From positions 44,473 to 108,472 of the forward strand of contig NZ_JACHIA010000021.1 of NCBI RefSeq assembly GCF_014202995.1: a stretch of 64,000 nt of DNA. Direction: 5' to 3'. Below are positions 21,996 to 30,572 of the stretch, in pieces. Origin of the DNA: Longimicrobium terrae. Lineage in GTDB: Bacteria; Gemmatimonadota; Gemmatimonadetes; Longimicrobiales; Longimicrobiaceae. Made by a program: the position numbers and the translations under genes. Every line of letters starts with the position of its first letter. Positions within the stretch are counted from its first letter, which is position 1. Below the pieces are notes generated by a model that saw only the letters and a program-made list of their open reading frames with translations, was not told the origin of the DNA and searched no databases.

Positions 21996-22157
21996 GTGCT
22001 AGACGGAAACGGCTACCTGGGAAACGGTGGTCGGAGCTACGACGGAAGTGCGGGCGGCGGATATATCGGTGCGGGGCGGTCTACCGATCCCGGAGCGCCG
22101 ACAAGCTCCGAATCTGGACTGTCTGACAACGGGCACGGGTTCGGTTCGGGCAATTGA
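21996..22157 (+). CDS. Probable small Gly-rich protein ending GHGFGSGN (GxFGSG protein D, start uncertain)
   Basis: An open frame from 21969 to TGA 22155-22157 with no ATG; the GTG at 21996 gives 53 residues. It contains GNGYLGNGG, then GGGYIGAG, and ends SDNGHGFGSGN. These are three spaced copies of the G-G-x-aromatic-x-G-small-G motif seen at the ends of proteins A, B and C, which is the reason for calling it. An ATG at 21949 in the +1 frame reads 17 codons to a TAG at 22000-22002, so a frameshift between the two frames, real or by error, may have split the gene. No TPR gene follows. Could be a decayed member. Confidence 0.5.
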   Translation: MLDGNGYLGNGGRSYDGSAGGGYIGAGRSTDPGAPTSSESGLSDNGHGFGSGN

Positions 22158-22165
22158 CACCGGAC

Positions 22166-22201
22166 ACACCAGCCCAGCGGTGCTGCCCGCCGGGCTGGTG
22201 T
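22166..22201 (+). terminator. Hairpin after protein D
   Basis: Ten-bp stem ACACCAGCCC (22166-22175) with GGGCTGGTGT (22192-22201), 9 bases after the TGA. No T-run. Supports the idea that a transcription unit ends here. Confidence 0.55.
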
Positions 22202-22410
22202 CAACGGAGGTGTCAGTACGCCCGTGCAGGCTGCTTAGAACGGAGGATTTCAGCGTGCAGGTTGCGCGTGCGCCGCAGAAAATTCGTTCTCCCGCCTGCA
22301 TGTTGCTCCTTTGGCTGCTCCGGTGTAACCTCTGGGGGAGGGTTGTCGGCGGCGGGTGGCCCGGCGTGCGGGGCGGAGTTCGGTGCGTGGACGGAATGGG
22401 TGGAACAAAG

Positions 22411-22480
22411 GAATCCGCCGCTCCGAAAGCCGAAAGCCCCGAACGGCGCGAATCGCGCCGTTCGGGGCTTCAACCGCAAC
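22411..22480. repeat. Partial R2 repeat
   Basis: gaatccgccgctc at the left, then the hairpin ccccgaacggcgcg/cgcgccgttcgggg followed by cttcaaccgc. Shorter than the other R2 copies. Confidence 0.65.
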
Positions 22481-22635
22481 AGACGCGCGGCGGATTGCGG
22501 GCGGAGTTCGCTCGTCGCGGGGAGCATGGCGCGCCGCAGGACCGATCGCGGACGAGAAGGTGGCGGGCGAAGATCGATCGCGGACGAAGAGGTTGCGGAC
22601 GCAGGATGGCACCCCTCGCGGGCGCTCCTGACGCA

Positions 22636-22714
22636 GTTGAAGCCCCGAACCGGACGCGCCAGCGGCCGGTGTCGGGGGTTCCCGCTGTTCGAGCGGCGGA
22701 TTCATTCGCTCAAC
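22636..22714. repeat. R2 repeat copy
   Basis: gttgaagccccgaac start, GC-rich inverted core, then gagcggcggattcattcgct caac end. Same unit at 30321-30400 and, inverted, at 42088-42165 and 62630-62709. Confidence 0.75.
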
Positions 22715-22770
22715 GGGGTTCGCTCACGCGACGAACTCCGCCCCACACGCCGGCCCATCCGCCCGCCGAC

Positions 22771-22925
22771 AACCCTCCCCCAGTCTTTTTTGGGGGAGGG
22801 TGGGCGAGTAGTACGAGCCCGGGTGGGGGCCGCCGTGATGCCCGCCCCGACGCACCGGCATCCATCCCCGCCATCCCTCGCACTCACGCACTAACGCACC
22901 CCGCACTCACGCACTTCCCCTCCCT
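22771..22925. repeat. R3 copy followed by R7 units
   Basis: R3 (22771-22834, plus orientation) with the cctcccccagtctttttt hairpin, then cactcacgcac R7 units at 22879-22925 that run up to the stop of the membrane protein gene. Whole region 22158-22927 is otherwise free of genes. Confidence 0.7.
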
Positions 22926-22927
22926 CC

Positions 22928-24301
22928 CTACAGCCAGAACCAGATATACGACGGCTCCGGCTTCTCCGGGCGGCGGCGGCGCGATTCGGCCGTGCGCGGG
23001 GCGCGCGCCACGGTCAGCAGGTTCTGCCCCGCCGGCAGCCCCTGCACCGGGATGTGGGCCACGATGCCGCGAATCCCCGTTTCCGGGTCCGTCGCGAAGC
23101 GGAACGCCGGCGCGATCGGCTTTCCGTTCAGCGCCACCGGCTGCAGCCGCGTCCAGCACGCCAGCAGCGCGCCGGTCCGCCCGGGTTCCACCGGCACCGC
23201 GCGCCCGATCCGGACCCCGCCCTCGTTCACCGGCCGCACCCCCGGGCACTGCTCCGGCAGCGATTCGCCGTGCAGCATGGGAACGTAGGGGATGAACAGC
23301 CGCACGTACGGGCCCTCGATCACCTCCGACTGGATGAACGGCGCCCGCTCCCGCACCTCGCCGGGCACGCGCTGGTCGGCGTAGAAGGCGCCCGTCACCG
23401 CCATCTCGCCCGCCTCGTCCGGATAAAACGGCGAGCCGCCCACCCGCAGCAGCCCGTACCCGATCATCACGTCGTGCGCGAACACGTAGGCGAACAGCAG
23501 GCCCACGCCGGCCATCAGCATCGGACGCCGCATCCCGCGGCGCGCGTTGCTGTACAGCGTGATGAACATCACGCCCACCGCGGGCATGGCGCTCAGGTAG
23601 TACACGGCCGCCGCCAGCCCGCGCAGCCCCCGGTGCGCCGGCCCGTCCGGCTTCGCCGCGGGGCCGTACCGCCGGTCCAGCAGCAGCAGCATCGCGGGAA
23701 GCACCGCGAGCAGCGCGCCCACGCCCAGAAACACCGGCGCAAACGCGGCCGGAACGCCCATCCCCTTCGAGGCGAGATAGGCCACCCCCGCCAGCAGCCC
23801 CATCACCAGCAGGCTGTACAGGCACAGCGACACCAGGGAGAACGCCAGCGGAAACAGCACGCTGCAGAAGCGGTCCGCCGCATCAATCTGGGACTGGATG
23901 CGCCCCATCCACCGGCGGTACAGCTCCGTCGACACGGGGCCGTAGGTGGTGTTGTCCCAGTTGATGCCGCGCGGGTACACCGACTCCAGCCCGATCAGCC
24001 CCACCCAGTACCCGCGCGCGGCCAGGTGCGTCAGAAAGAAGATGATGAGCGTGTACAGGGCCACCTTGATGTACACGTACAGCATCATGGCGCCCAGAAA
24101 GGTGCCGCCGTCCGCGTGCACGCGCGTGCGGTAATACTGGCCGTCCACCCACCCCGGCAGCTGCAGCAGCGAAAAGACGACGGCGCCGGAAATGAGCAGT
24201 TCCAGCTCCCACGGGCGCACCTGCGGCTCGTGCGGAGAGCTTTCGGGGAACGAGGGAGCGGCGGGATGGCCGGAGGCGGCGTCCGGTGTCGGGGTCTGCA
24301 T
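22928..24301 (-). CDS. Multi-pass membrane protein of unknown function
   Basis: A 457-residue protein with about eight hydrophobic segments between residues 35 and 310 (for example LYVYIKVALYTLIIFFLTHL, FSLVSLCLYSLLVMGLLAGV, VLPAMLLLLDRR) and a soluble C-terminal domain of about 150 residues rich in Pro, Val and Arg. A cytosolic N-terminal Pro-rich tail precedes the first helix. No catalytic motif recognised. ATG 24301 is preferred over an upstream start that would read through intergenic Pro codons. Stand-alone on its strand. Confidence 0.75.
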   Translation of the reverse strand: MQTPTPDAASGHPAAPSFPESSPHEPQVRPWELELLISGAVVFSLLQLPGWVDGQYYRTRVHADGGTFLGAMMLYVYIKVALYTLIIFFLTHLAARGYWVGLIGLESVYPRGINWDNTTYGPVSTELYRRWMGRIQSQIDAADRFCSVLFPLAFSLVSLCLYSLLVMGLLAGVAYLASKGMGVPAAFAPVFLGVGALLAVLPAMLLLLDRRYGPAAKPDGPAHRGLRGLAAAVYYLSAMPAVGVMFITLYSNARRGMRRPMLMAGVGLLFAYVFAHDVMIGYGLLRVGGSPFYPDEAGEMAVTGAFYADQRVPGEVRERAPFIQSEVIEGPYVRLFIPYVPMLHGESLPEQCPGVRPVNEGGVRIGRAVPVEPGRTGALLACWTRLQPVALNGKPIAPAFRFATDPETGIRGIVAHIPVQGLPAGQNLLTVARAPRTAESRRRRPEKPEPSYIWFWL

Positions 24302-24408
24302 CGGGATGGGATGGGACGGCGGAAGGGGAGGCGGATTGTACAGGGTTTGCACGCCCCGGTACGAGGCTTGCCGCCCGGCCCCGCTCACCCTGGACTCGGG
24401 AGGCGCGG

Positions 24409-24618
24409 ATGGCGGATGAACTGAAGCCCGGCGATCACGTGGAGTGGAACACCTCGCAGGGAAAAACCACGGGGCGCGTAGAAAAGAAGCTGACGCACGA
24501 GACGCACGTCAAGGGGCACAAGGTGGCCGCCACGGCGGAGGAACCCGAGTTCCTGGTGCGCAGCGACCGGTCTGGCGCCGAGGCCGCCCACAAGCCCGAA
24601 GCGCTGCGCAGGATCTGA
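24409..24618 (+). CDS. DUF2945 (hypervirulence-associated TUDOR-like) small protein
   Basis: A 69-residue protein. GDHVEWNTSQGKTTGRV, then VKGHKVAATAEEPEFLVRSD and KPEALRRI match the DUF2945 pattern (G-D-x-V-x-W-x-[ST]-x-x-G-x-x-x-G, hydrophobic-A-x-x-x-x-P-x-Y/F-x-V-x-S, A-x-H-K-P-x-x-L). ATG 24409 has gggagg upstream. Cytosolic; fungal relatives are linked to virulence but bacterial function is unknown. Confidence 0.88.
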   Translation: MADELKPGDHVEWNTSQGKTTGRVEKKLTHETHVKGHKVAATAEEPEFLVRSDRSGAEAAHKPEALRRI

Positions 24619-25026
24619 CCGCCGCGCCGTGGCCGGATGGAGTTTCTCGCGCGGAGCTGCGGAGCCGCGCGGGAGGGAAAAGACGGAAAATTCCCGTCCT
24701 CACTTCCCTCCCCGTGTCTCCGCGGCTTCGCGCGGAAGCCTTCCGGGACGGCGCATCCGCCGCTTTTCCACCCTCCGCCCCGCGGGTATGTAAACGATAG
24801 TTCCACTGTCTGGACGCGCACGCGCCGGCCGGACGGCGGCACGTTCGGGGATTGCTCTGCGGCGCGCGGCGCGATAGTGTTGCGCCACTGTGCGCGAATC
24901 CGCCACCCGCCATTCTCCCCTGGCCCGCGCGGCCTGAGCGCCGTTCCGCCACCCGTTTCCGACCTGCGGACTGCCCTGCGCGGCGGGTCCGCTCGCCCCA
25001 CTGACACACCCGCACTCCCGCCGAGC

Positions 25027-26382
25027 ATGAGCGGCAACCCCAATCCCCCCCGCTGGCCCGCGGCTCCGCTTTCCCGTCGCGGCGCCCTTGCGCGGCTGGG
25101 ATCGCTGGCCGGCGCCGCCTTGCTGGCCGGCTGTGACAGCAGCCCCACCGAACCAGAGCCGGTGGTGACCGAGCCCGGCGTGCGCGACGTGCGCGCCTAC
25201 GGCGCAAAGGGGGATGGCACCACCGACGACACCCGCGCCATCCTTTCCGCCCGCAACGCCGCGGGGCCGGGGGGAATGGTCTTTTTTCCGCCGGGCACGT
25301 ACCTGACGGGCGCGCTGACCATGCTGCCCGGGCAGACGTGGTCGGGCGCCAGCCGCCGCGGAAGCCAGCTCGCGATGATGGAGCGCGGGGCGCGGTCGCT
25401 GGTGGCCATGGAGGGAGCGGACTGCACGCTGCGCGACCTGGGGCTTACCACCCGGCACCGGGAACTCCCCGACGCGGCCCAGCACGCCGTGGGGATGACC
25501 GGAACCGGCCACCGCGTGCAGTCGTGCTGGATCGACACCGGCTTCTGGTGGGGCGTGTTCATCTACGAGCAGGCCACCAGCTGCGGCGTCGTCGACACCG
25601 AAATCGACGGCACGGTGGGCGCGCACTGCGTGGAGATCAACCAGAGCAGCTACTGCTTCGTGGAGCGCTGCCACCTGCGCAACAGCCTGCACAACGGCGT
25701 GGAGATCTATCCGCAGGCCGAAGACGGCTGCTACGGCATCCGCGTCGTGGGCAACCGGCTGGAGAACTGCGTCGGCGCGGGCATCGCCATGTTCGGCGGG
25801 CACGGGTGCCTGCTGGACGGAAACTCGGTGGTGGGCAACCAGACGCACGGCATTCTGATGGACGCGGTGGAGCCGCGCCGCCCCGAGCTGTACCCCGCCA
25901 CCGACAACCGCGTCACCAACAACCTGATCCTGAACTCCGGGGTGGACTCCGGCGGCTTCGGCCTGTGGATGGTGAACACCACGGCCACGCTGGTGCAGGG
26001 CAACACCGTGTCCGGCTCCGGCAACGGCGGGATCTACGCGGGCTCCAGCCTGCACTCCCTCATCGCCAACAACTGCACGCTCAACGGCCGCACCGGGATC
26101 GTGGTGAACGACTTCGTGACCGGCGTCACCATCATGGGCAACCAGTGCAACGACAACAGCGCGCTGGGGCCGGAGTTCGGCCACGGCATCTCGGTGGCGG
26201 GGTCCGCGCACACCGTCACCGGCAACGTGTGCTCCGACACACGCCCGGTGAAGCTGCAGGAGTACGGGATGGTGCTCAGCTGCAGTGACAGCGTGGTGAC
26301 GGGAAACGTGCTGTCGGGCAACGTGCGGGGCGGGCTGTTCGATGGCGGGCAGGACAACGTCACCGTGGGGAACACCGGGTGA
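25027..26382 (+). CDS. Right-handed beta-helix (pectate-lyase-like) lipoprotein, Tat-type signal
   Basis: A 451-residue protein. N-terminus LSRRGALARLGSLAGAALLAGC combines a twin-arginine motif with a lipobox (Cys about residue 36). After a Pro/Glu linker comes VRDVRAYGAKGDGTTDDT, the start of the pectate-lyase superfamily fold, then many parallel beta-helix turns (VVGNRLENC, GNQTHGILMD, VQGNTVSGSGNGGIYAG, VTGNVLSGNVRGGL). Could bind or cleave polysaccharide; catalytic residues cannot be assigned. Overlaps the next gene by one base (TGATG), so an operon. Start ATG 25027 chosen for the signal sequence. Region 24619-25026 before it has no gene. Confidence 0.85.
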   Translation: MSGNPNPPRWPAAPLSRRGALARLGSLAGAALLAGCDSSPTEPEPVVTEPGVRDVRAYGAKGDGTTDDTRAILSARNAAGPGGMVFFPPGTYLTGALTMLPGQTWSGASRRGSQLAMMERGARSLVAMEGADCTLRDLGLTTRHRELPDAAQHAVGMTGTGHRVQSCWIDTGFWWGVFIYEQATSCGVVDTEIDGTVGAHCVEINQSSYCFVERCHLRNSLHNGVEIYPQAEDGCYGIRVVGNRLENCVGAGIAMFGGHGCLLDGNSVVGNQTHGILMDAVEPRRPELYPATDNRVTNNLILNSGVDSGGFGLWMVNTTATLVQGNTVSGSGNGGIYAGSSLHSLIANNCTLNGRTGIVVNDFVTGVTIMGNQCNDNSALGPEFGHGISVAGSAHTVTGNVCSDTRPVKLQEYGMVLSCSDSVVTGNVLSGNVRGGLFDGGQDNVTVGNTG

Positions 26383-27347
26383 TGCGCCCGCGGCGCCGCA
26401 CGCGCGGGGGACGGCGGGGGCTTCTGGCGTGCGCCGCGCTGCTGTGCGCGTGCGGCGAGCCCACCACGCCGCCGGTTCCGGCCGCGCTGCCCATCGTCTT
26501 TGAGCTGGTGCGTCCCGGATCGCTCTACCGCCAGCTTTTTCGCACCACCGGCGACGGCGCGGCGGACGTGCTGCTGACCGGGGTGGGCGCGGCCCCGTCG
26601 CAGGCGGCGTGGTCGCCGGACGGCTTGCGCCTGGCGTTCAGCAGCCCGCCGCTGGACCAGCCGCTGCAGCCTTCGCGGCAGATCTACGTGCAGGACCTGG
26701 CGGGCTCCCCCGCGGTGCAGGTGACGGACGCGGCGTACGGGGCGCGGTTCCCCACGTGGGCGCCGGACGGGGCGCGCATCGCCTTCGTGGGCGGGGCGGG
26801 TGCGTTCAGCACCAGCGTGTGGATCACGGCCGTGGGCGAGGGCGCGCCGCGGCGGCTGCCCAACACGCTGAACGCGGAGACCAGCGCCATCTCCTGGTCG
26901 CCGGACGGGGAGTGGATCGCCTTTTCCATGGGCACCAGCCTGTTCCTGACCGACACCACCGGCGAGCGCACCGTGCGCCTCACCGCGCCGCGCCCCTGCG
27001 GCGACCGGGAGCCCGCGTGGTCGCCGGACGGCGCGCGCATCGCGTTCGCGTCGTGCGAGCTGGGGTCCAGCGCGGCGGACGTGGCCAGCCGGTCCGTGGT
27101 GGTCATGAACGCGGACGGCTCCGGGCGGCGCACGGTGACGCCGGACTCACTGCACGCGTACACGCCCACGTGGTCGGCGGATGGGGGATACCTGGCCTTT
27201 TCCGCCACGCGGCGCGGTGCCGGGCGGACGGACCTGTACGTGATCCCCGCGGCGGGCGGCGCGCCGGTGAACATCAGCCTGCACGGCGAGGGCGACAGCT
27301 TCTTTCCGCGCTGGAGCCCCGTCATCCCCGCCACGCCGGTTCCGTAG
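26382..27347 (+). CDS. TolB-like beta-propeller lipoprotein
   Basis: A 321-residue protein with signal RGLLACAALLCAC (lipobox LCAC), then six or so PD40/WD40-like repeats with the WSPDG / WAPDGARIAF / WSADGGYLAF motif. ATG 26382 overlaps the preceding stop (TGATG); a GTG at 26379 is an alternative. Likely co-translated with the beta-helix protein and located on the periplasmic side of a membrane. Terminator follows at 27448. Confidence 0.85.
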   Translation: MRPRRRTRGGRRGLLACAALLCACGEPTTPPVPAALPIVFELVRPGSLYRQLFRTTGDGAADVLLTGVGAAPSQAAWSPDGLRLAFSSPPLDQPLQPSRQIYVQDLAGSPAVQVTDAAYGARFPTWAPDGARIAFVGGAGAFSTSVWITAVGEGAPRRLPNTLNAETSAISWSPDGEWIAFSMGTSLFLTDTTGERTVRLTAPRPCGDREPAWSPDGARIAFASCELGSSAADVASRSVVVMNADGSGRRTVTPDSLHAYTPTWSADGGYLAFSATRRGAGRTDLYVIPAAGGAPVNISLHGEGDSFFPRWSPVIPATPVP

Positions 27348-27447
27348 TCCGCGTCGCGGATGGCCGATCGCCGCCGTTCTCGATCGACCGTCGATCGTGG
27401 AGCATCGATCAGCAATCATTGATCGGCAATCATCGACCAGGATGGAG

Positions 27448-27485
27448 AAGAGGCCGCGCTCGTGTGAGTGCGGCCTCTTTTTTCT
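27448..27485 (+). terminator. Intrinsic terminator of the 25027-27347 operon
   Basis: Ten-bp stem AAGAGGCCGC (27448-27457) with GCGGCCTCTT (27470-27479) and a T-run to 27485. Confidence 0.88.
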
Positions 27486-27561
27486 CGTCATCCACGATTT
27501 CGGAGGTGGGACCATCGGACCCGGTTCTGCTTCGGACGGTTTGCTCAACGCCGGCCGGGGA

Positions 27562-27615
27562 GGCCCCTCCCCCGGCCCCTCCCCGTGCAAACTGCCGCAC
27601 GGAGAGGGGAGAACT
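27562..27615. repeat. R6 repeat copy
   Basis: cccctccccgtgcaaactgc followed by cgcacggagagggga; the inverse copy is at 42302-42358. Forms a CCGTGCaaactgCCGCACGG hairpin. Rest of 27486-27799 shows no gene. Confidence 0.65.
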
Positions 27616-27799
27616 CACACCGGAAACCACGTATTTCGTGAGGTGCGGGCTCACGGCTGGCCGTGACGGCTCCGCGGGTTGGTGCGGCGAGTTCTCATGC
27701 GCTCACGCACCTCAGGCCGTGGTTCGGCGGCGTGTGATGAGGCATGATGGGTCGGGGGCCAAGGCATGGCGCTGCGGCTCGGATGCGGGGCTCCGGCCG

Positions 27800-28519
27800 C
27801 TACCGGAGCAGCGGATACGGGTTCTGGTTGACGCCGCCCCAGTACTTCCGCGGGTCCGCCGTGGTGGACACCTCGAAGTGCAGATGATAGTTGCCCGGTC
27901 CCGCATCCCCCGTGTTGCCGACGTAGCCAAGCACGTCACCGCGGCGCAGCGCCCGGCCTTCCACCATCCGCGGCGCGTAGCGGTCCAGGTGCGCGTAGTA
28001 GTAGATGGTGCGCTGGTCGGGCGCCAGCTGGTACAGCGTAATGCCGCCGCGCTCGCTCTGAAAGCGCTTCATCACCACCCCATCAGCGGCCGCCACCACC
28101 GGCGTTCCGCGCGGCGCCATGATGTCGATGGCGTCATGCCGGCGGCCCTGCCCGCGCGACTGGTCGTAGGTGTTCACCAGATCCGCCGCCTTCACGCCCT
28201 GCACGGGAATCAGCAGCCGGGCGGTGCTCGCGACGGCCGCGGGCGCCAGCGGCTCCGCCTCCAGAGCGGCGACGGGCGGCGCGGCAGCGGGAGGCACCGC
28301 CGGTGCGGCCGGAGCGACGACGGCGGGAGGCGGCACGATCGGCGGCGCGGCGGCGATCAGCGGGGGCGCGTGCGGGGCGACGGCCGGCGCCGGTGCCCAG
28401 CCGAGCGCGACGTTCACGCGCCCGAACAGTTCCGGCACGGCCCATCCCGCGGCCATCACCGCCGCGAGCATGCAGAGCGCGCCGAGCGTGAACGGGATCA
28501 GGAACCGGGAGCTTCGCAT
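27800..28519 (-). CDS. M23-family peptidoglycan endopeptidase (LytM domain)
   Basis: A 239-residue protein. One N-terminal membrane-spanning or signal helix (LIPFTLGALCMLAAVMAAGW), an Ala/Pro-rich linker of about 70 residues, and an M23 domain at about 105-239 with the zinc ligands in RRHDAIDIMAPRGTPV (His-x-x-x-Asp) and HLHFEV (His-x-His). Predicted to cut peptidoglycan cross-links in the periplasm; all ligands present, so active rather than an EnvC-like degenerate copy. Ends QNPYPLLR. Stand-alone. Confidence 0.9.
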   Translation of the reverse strand: MRSSRFLIPFTLGALCMLAAVMAAGWAVPELFGRVNVALGWAPAPAVAPHAPPLIAAAPPIVPPPAVVAPAAPAVPPAAAPPVAALEAEPLAPAAVASTARLLIPVQGVKAADLVNTYDQSRGQGRRHDAIDIMAPRGTPVVAAADGVVMKRFQSERGGITLYQLAPDQRTIYYYAHLDRYAPRMVEGRALRRGDVLGYVGNTGDAGPGNYHLHFEVSTTADPRKYWGGVNQNPYPLLR

Positions 28520-29009
28520 CGGGGCATCGTCCTCACACTAGAACCGCCGGCAAGCTTCCCGGCCGGCCCGGCGCGTTCACGCCGGGCCCCATCGCACTCC
28601 ATCGTCGGTGGACGGACTGACTTCCCCGCCCCACCGGCGTCATGGGCGAGGACCGGCGGTGGACGCGGATTATTGAACAGTTGGTAAATGAAAGGTAGTG
28701 CCCCGTCTCCGGATCACCAAGAAACTTCGTGGACGAGGGGAGCGCGCGTCGCGCCGGAGCCGGGCGCCTGGAGTGGCGGCTGGGCGGGCCCCCCGTCGAT
28801 CGATCGGGAGGATGAGACTGGCGGCGGACGCACGTTCCGCCATCGACCGGACGAGGGATGCTTGACCGGATACATACATTTGCAACCGGCAGATCCGCTG
28901 GCGCGCCGGTTGCTCGGCGCGTGCACCGGCATCCACATGACGCGATGGGCCGCGGCGCACTCACGCACCCCGCACACCGCACTCACGCACTTTCCCCAAC
29001 GAGTCATCC
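28520..29009. other. Intergenic region between divergent genes, with R7 units
   Basis: No gene. R7 type cactcacgcac units at 28962-28996 lie directly before the OYE start. A gttggtaaatgaaaggtag AT-richer patch at 28680-28700 could hold a promoter but no consensus boxes stand out. Confidence 0.5.
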
Positions 29010-30083
29010 GTGTCCGATACGCATCTGTTTTCTCCCCTGCGCATGCGCGGCGTGGAGCTGCGCAACCGCATCGGGGTCAGCCCCATGTGCCAGTACAGCA
29101 GCAGGGACGGCTTCGCCAACGACTGGCACTACACTCACCTGGGCAGCCGCGCGGTGGGCGGCGCGGGGCTCATCATCACCGAAGCCACGGCGGTGACCGC
29201 GGACGGGCGCATCACCCCGGACGACCTGGGCATCTGGAGCGACGAGCACGTGGAGGGCCTCACCCGCTGCGCGCGGCTGATCGCGGAGCACGGCGCCGTG
29301 CCGGGCATTCAGCTGGCGCACGCGGGGCGCAAGGCATCCACCGCGTCGCCGTGGAAGGGCGGCAAGACGGTGCCGGTGGAGGAGGGCGGATGGGAAACGG
29401 TGTGGGCGCCCAGCGCCATCCAGTTCGGCCGCAGCAGCAAGGTGCCGCGCGAGATGGGCGCCTCCGAGATCCGCGACGTGATCCAGGCGTTCGTGGATGG
29501 CGCCACGCGCGCGCTGCGGGCCGGCTTCAAGGTCGCGGAGATCCACGCGGCGCACGGCTACCTGCTGCACACCTTTCTGTCGCCGCTGAGCAACCAGCGC
29601 ACGGACGAGTACGGCGGCAGCTTTGAAAACCGCATCCGCATGGTGCTGGACGTGGTGGACGCGGTGCGCGCGGTGTGGCCGGAGGACCTGCCGCTGTTCG
29701 TGCGGATCTCCGCCACGGACTGGGCGGATGGGGGGTGGGACCTGGAGCAGTCGGTGCGCCTGTCCGAGGTGCTGCGCCAGCGCGGCGTGGACCTGGTGGA
29801 CTGCTCCACGGGCGGACTGGTGCCGGGGGTGCAGATTCCGGTGGGGCCGGGCTACCAGACGGAGTTCGCCACGGCGATCCGCACCCAGACCGGGATGCCG
29901 ACCGCCGCGGTGGGGATGATCACCGCGCCGGACCAGGCGGACGCCATCATCCGCGAGGGGCGCGCGGACGTGGTGCTGCTGGCCAGGGAGATGCTGCGCG
30001 ATCCGTACTGGCCGCTGCGCGCGGGCAAGGCGCTGGGCCACGCCGCGCCCTGGCCCGTGCAGTACGAGCGCGCCGCGGATTGA
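29010..30083 (+). CDS. NADH:flavin oxidoreductase, Old Yellow Enzyme (YqjM-like)
   Basis: A 357-residue FMN barrel. The YqjM-class signature is present: Cys27 and Tyr29 in SPMCQYSS, the substrate pair of His in HAAHGYLLHTFLSP, SNQRTDEYGGSFENR, and phosphate-binding VGMI...AD.VLLAREMLRDP. These enzymes reduce activated C=C bonds with NADPH, often in response to thiol stress. GTG start at 29010 gives the standard N-terminus (SDTHLFSPLRMRG). Cytosolic. Not clearly in an operon. Confidence 0.93.
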   Translation: MSDTHLFSPLRMRGVELRNRIGVSPMCQYSSRDGFANDWHYTHLGSRAVGGAGLIITEATAVTADGRITPDDLGIWSDEHVEGLTRCARLIAEHGAVPGIQLAHAGRKASTASPWKGGKTVPVEEGGWETVWAPSAIQFGRSSKVPREMGASEIRDVIQAFVDGATRALRAGFKVAEIHAAHGYLLHTFLSPLSNQRTDEYGGSFENRIRMVLDVVDAVRAVWPEDLPLFVRISATDWADGGWDLEQSVRLSEVLRQRGVDLVDCSTGGLVPGVQIPVGPGYQTEFATAIRTQTGMPTAAVGMITAPDQADAIIREGRADVVLLAREMLRDPYWPLRAGKALGHAAPWPVQYERAAD

Positions 30084-30320
30084 GGTAAGGTGGAGGCAGG
30101 GCGGGCGGATGAGGGCCGGACGCATCGGCGCATGCGGAGAGTGGCCCCCATCCCCGACCCTTCCCCCAAAACCCCTGGGGGAAGGGAGACCTCAGCGTGT
30201 CGGCGGCATCGGTTCGCGCCCGCGGCCGTCGTCCAGCGGTTGCGACCGTGCTTTGAAACACACGAGGTCCGCCGCCGTGGACTGCGGACCGCGGATGCGC
30301 TTGGTCGCGGGTCGCGATGC

Positions 30321-30400
30321 GGTTGAAGCCCCGAACGGCGCGCGAATAGCGCCGTGTCGGGGCTTTCCGCTGTTGGAGCGGCGGATTCATTCGCTCAACA
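30321..30400. repeat. R2 repeat copy
   Basis: ggttgaagccccgaacggcg start, cgccgtgtcggggc core, ends gcggattcattcgctcaaca. Confidence 0.75.
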
Positions 30401-30454
30401 GGGCCAGGCGCGAGACAATCGTTTGGGAACGGCTCACGCTCTCAGCCGCGCCCC

Positions 30455-30518
30455 AACCCTCCCCCGGTCTTTTTCGGGGGAGGGTTGGCCGGTGGTGCCG
30501 GCCCGGGTGGGGGCCGCC
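30455..30518. repeat. R3 repeat copy (diverged)
   Basis: aaccctcccccggtcttttt hairpin followed by ggccggtggtgccggcccgg. 30084-30572 holds R2 and R3 only; no gene. Confidence 0.7.
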
Positions 30519-30572
30519 CGTGAACCCGCCACCCGCACCGATCCCCGAACCCGCATCAATCCCTTCCCGACA

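Noticed and set aside
22027..23295. A 422-codon frame spanning repeats
   Set aside because: It crosses R2, R3 and R7 repeats and enters the antisense of the membrane protein; Arg/Pro/Ala-rich nonsense composition.
24637..25026. N-terminal extension of the beta-helix lipoprotein gene
   Set aside because: The extra 130 residues are low-complexity and precede the twin-arginine/lipobox signal, which must be at the N-terminus.
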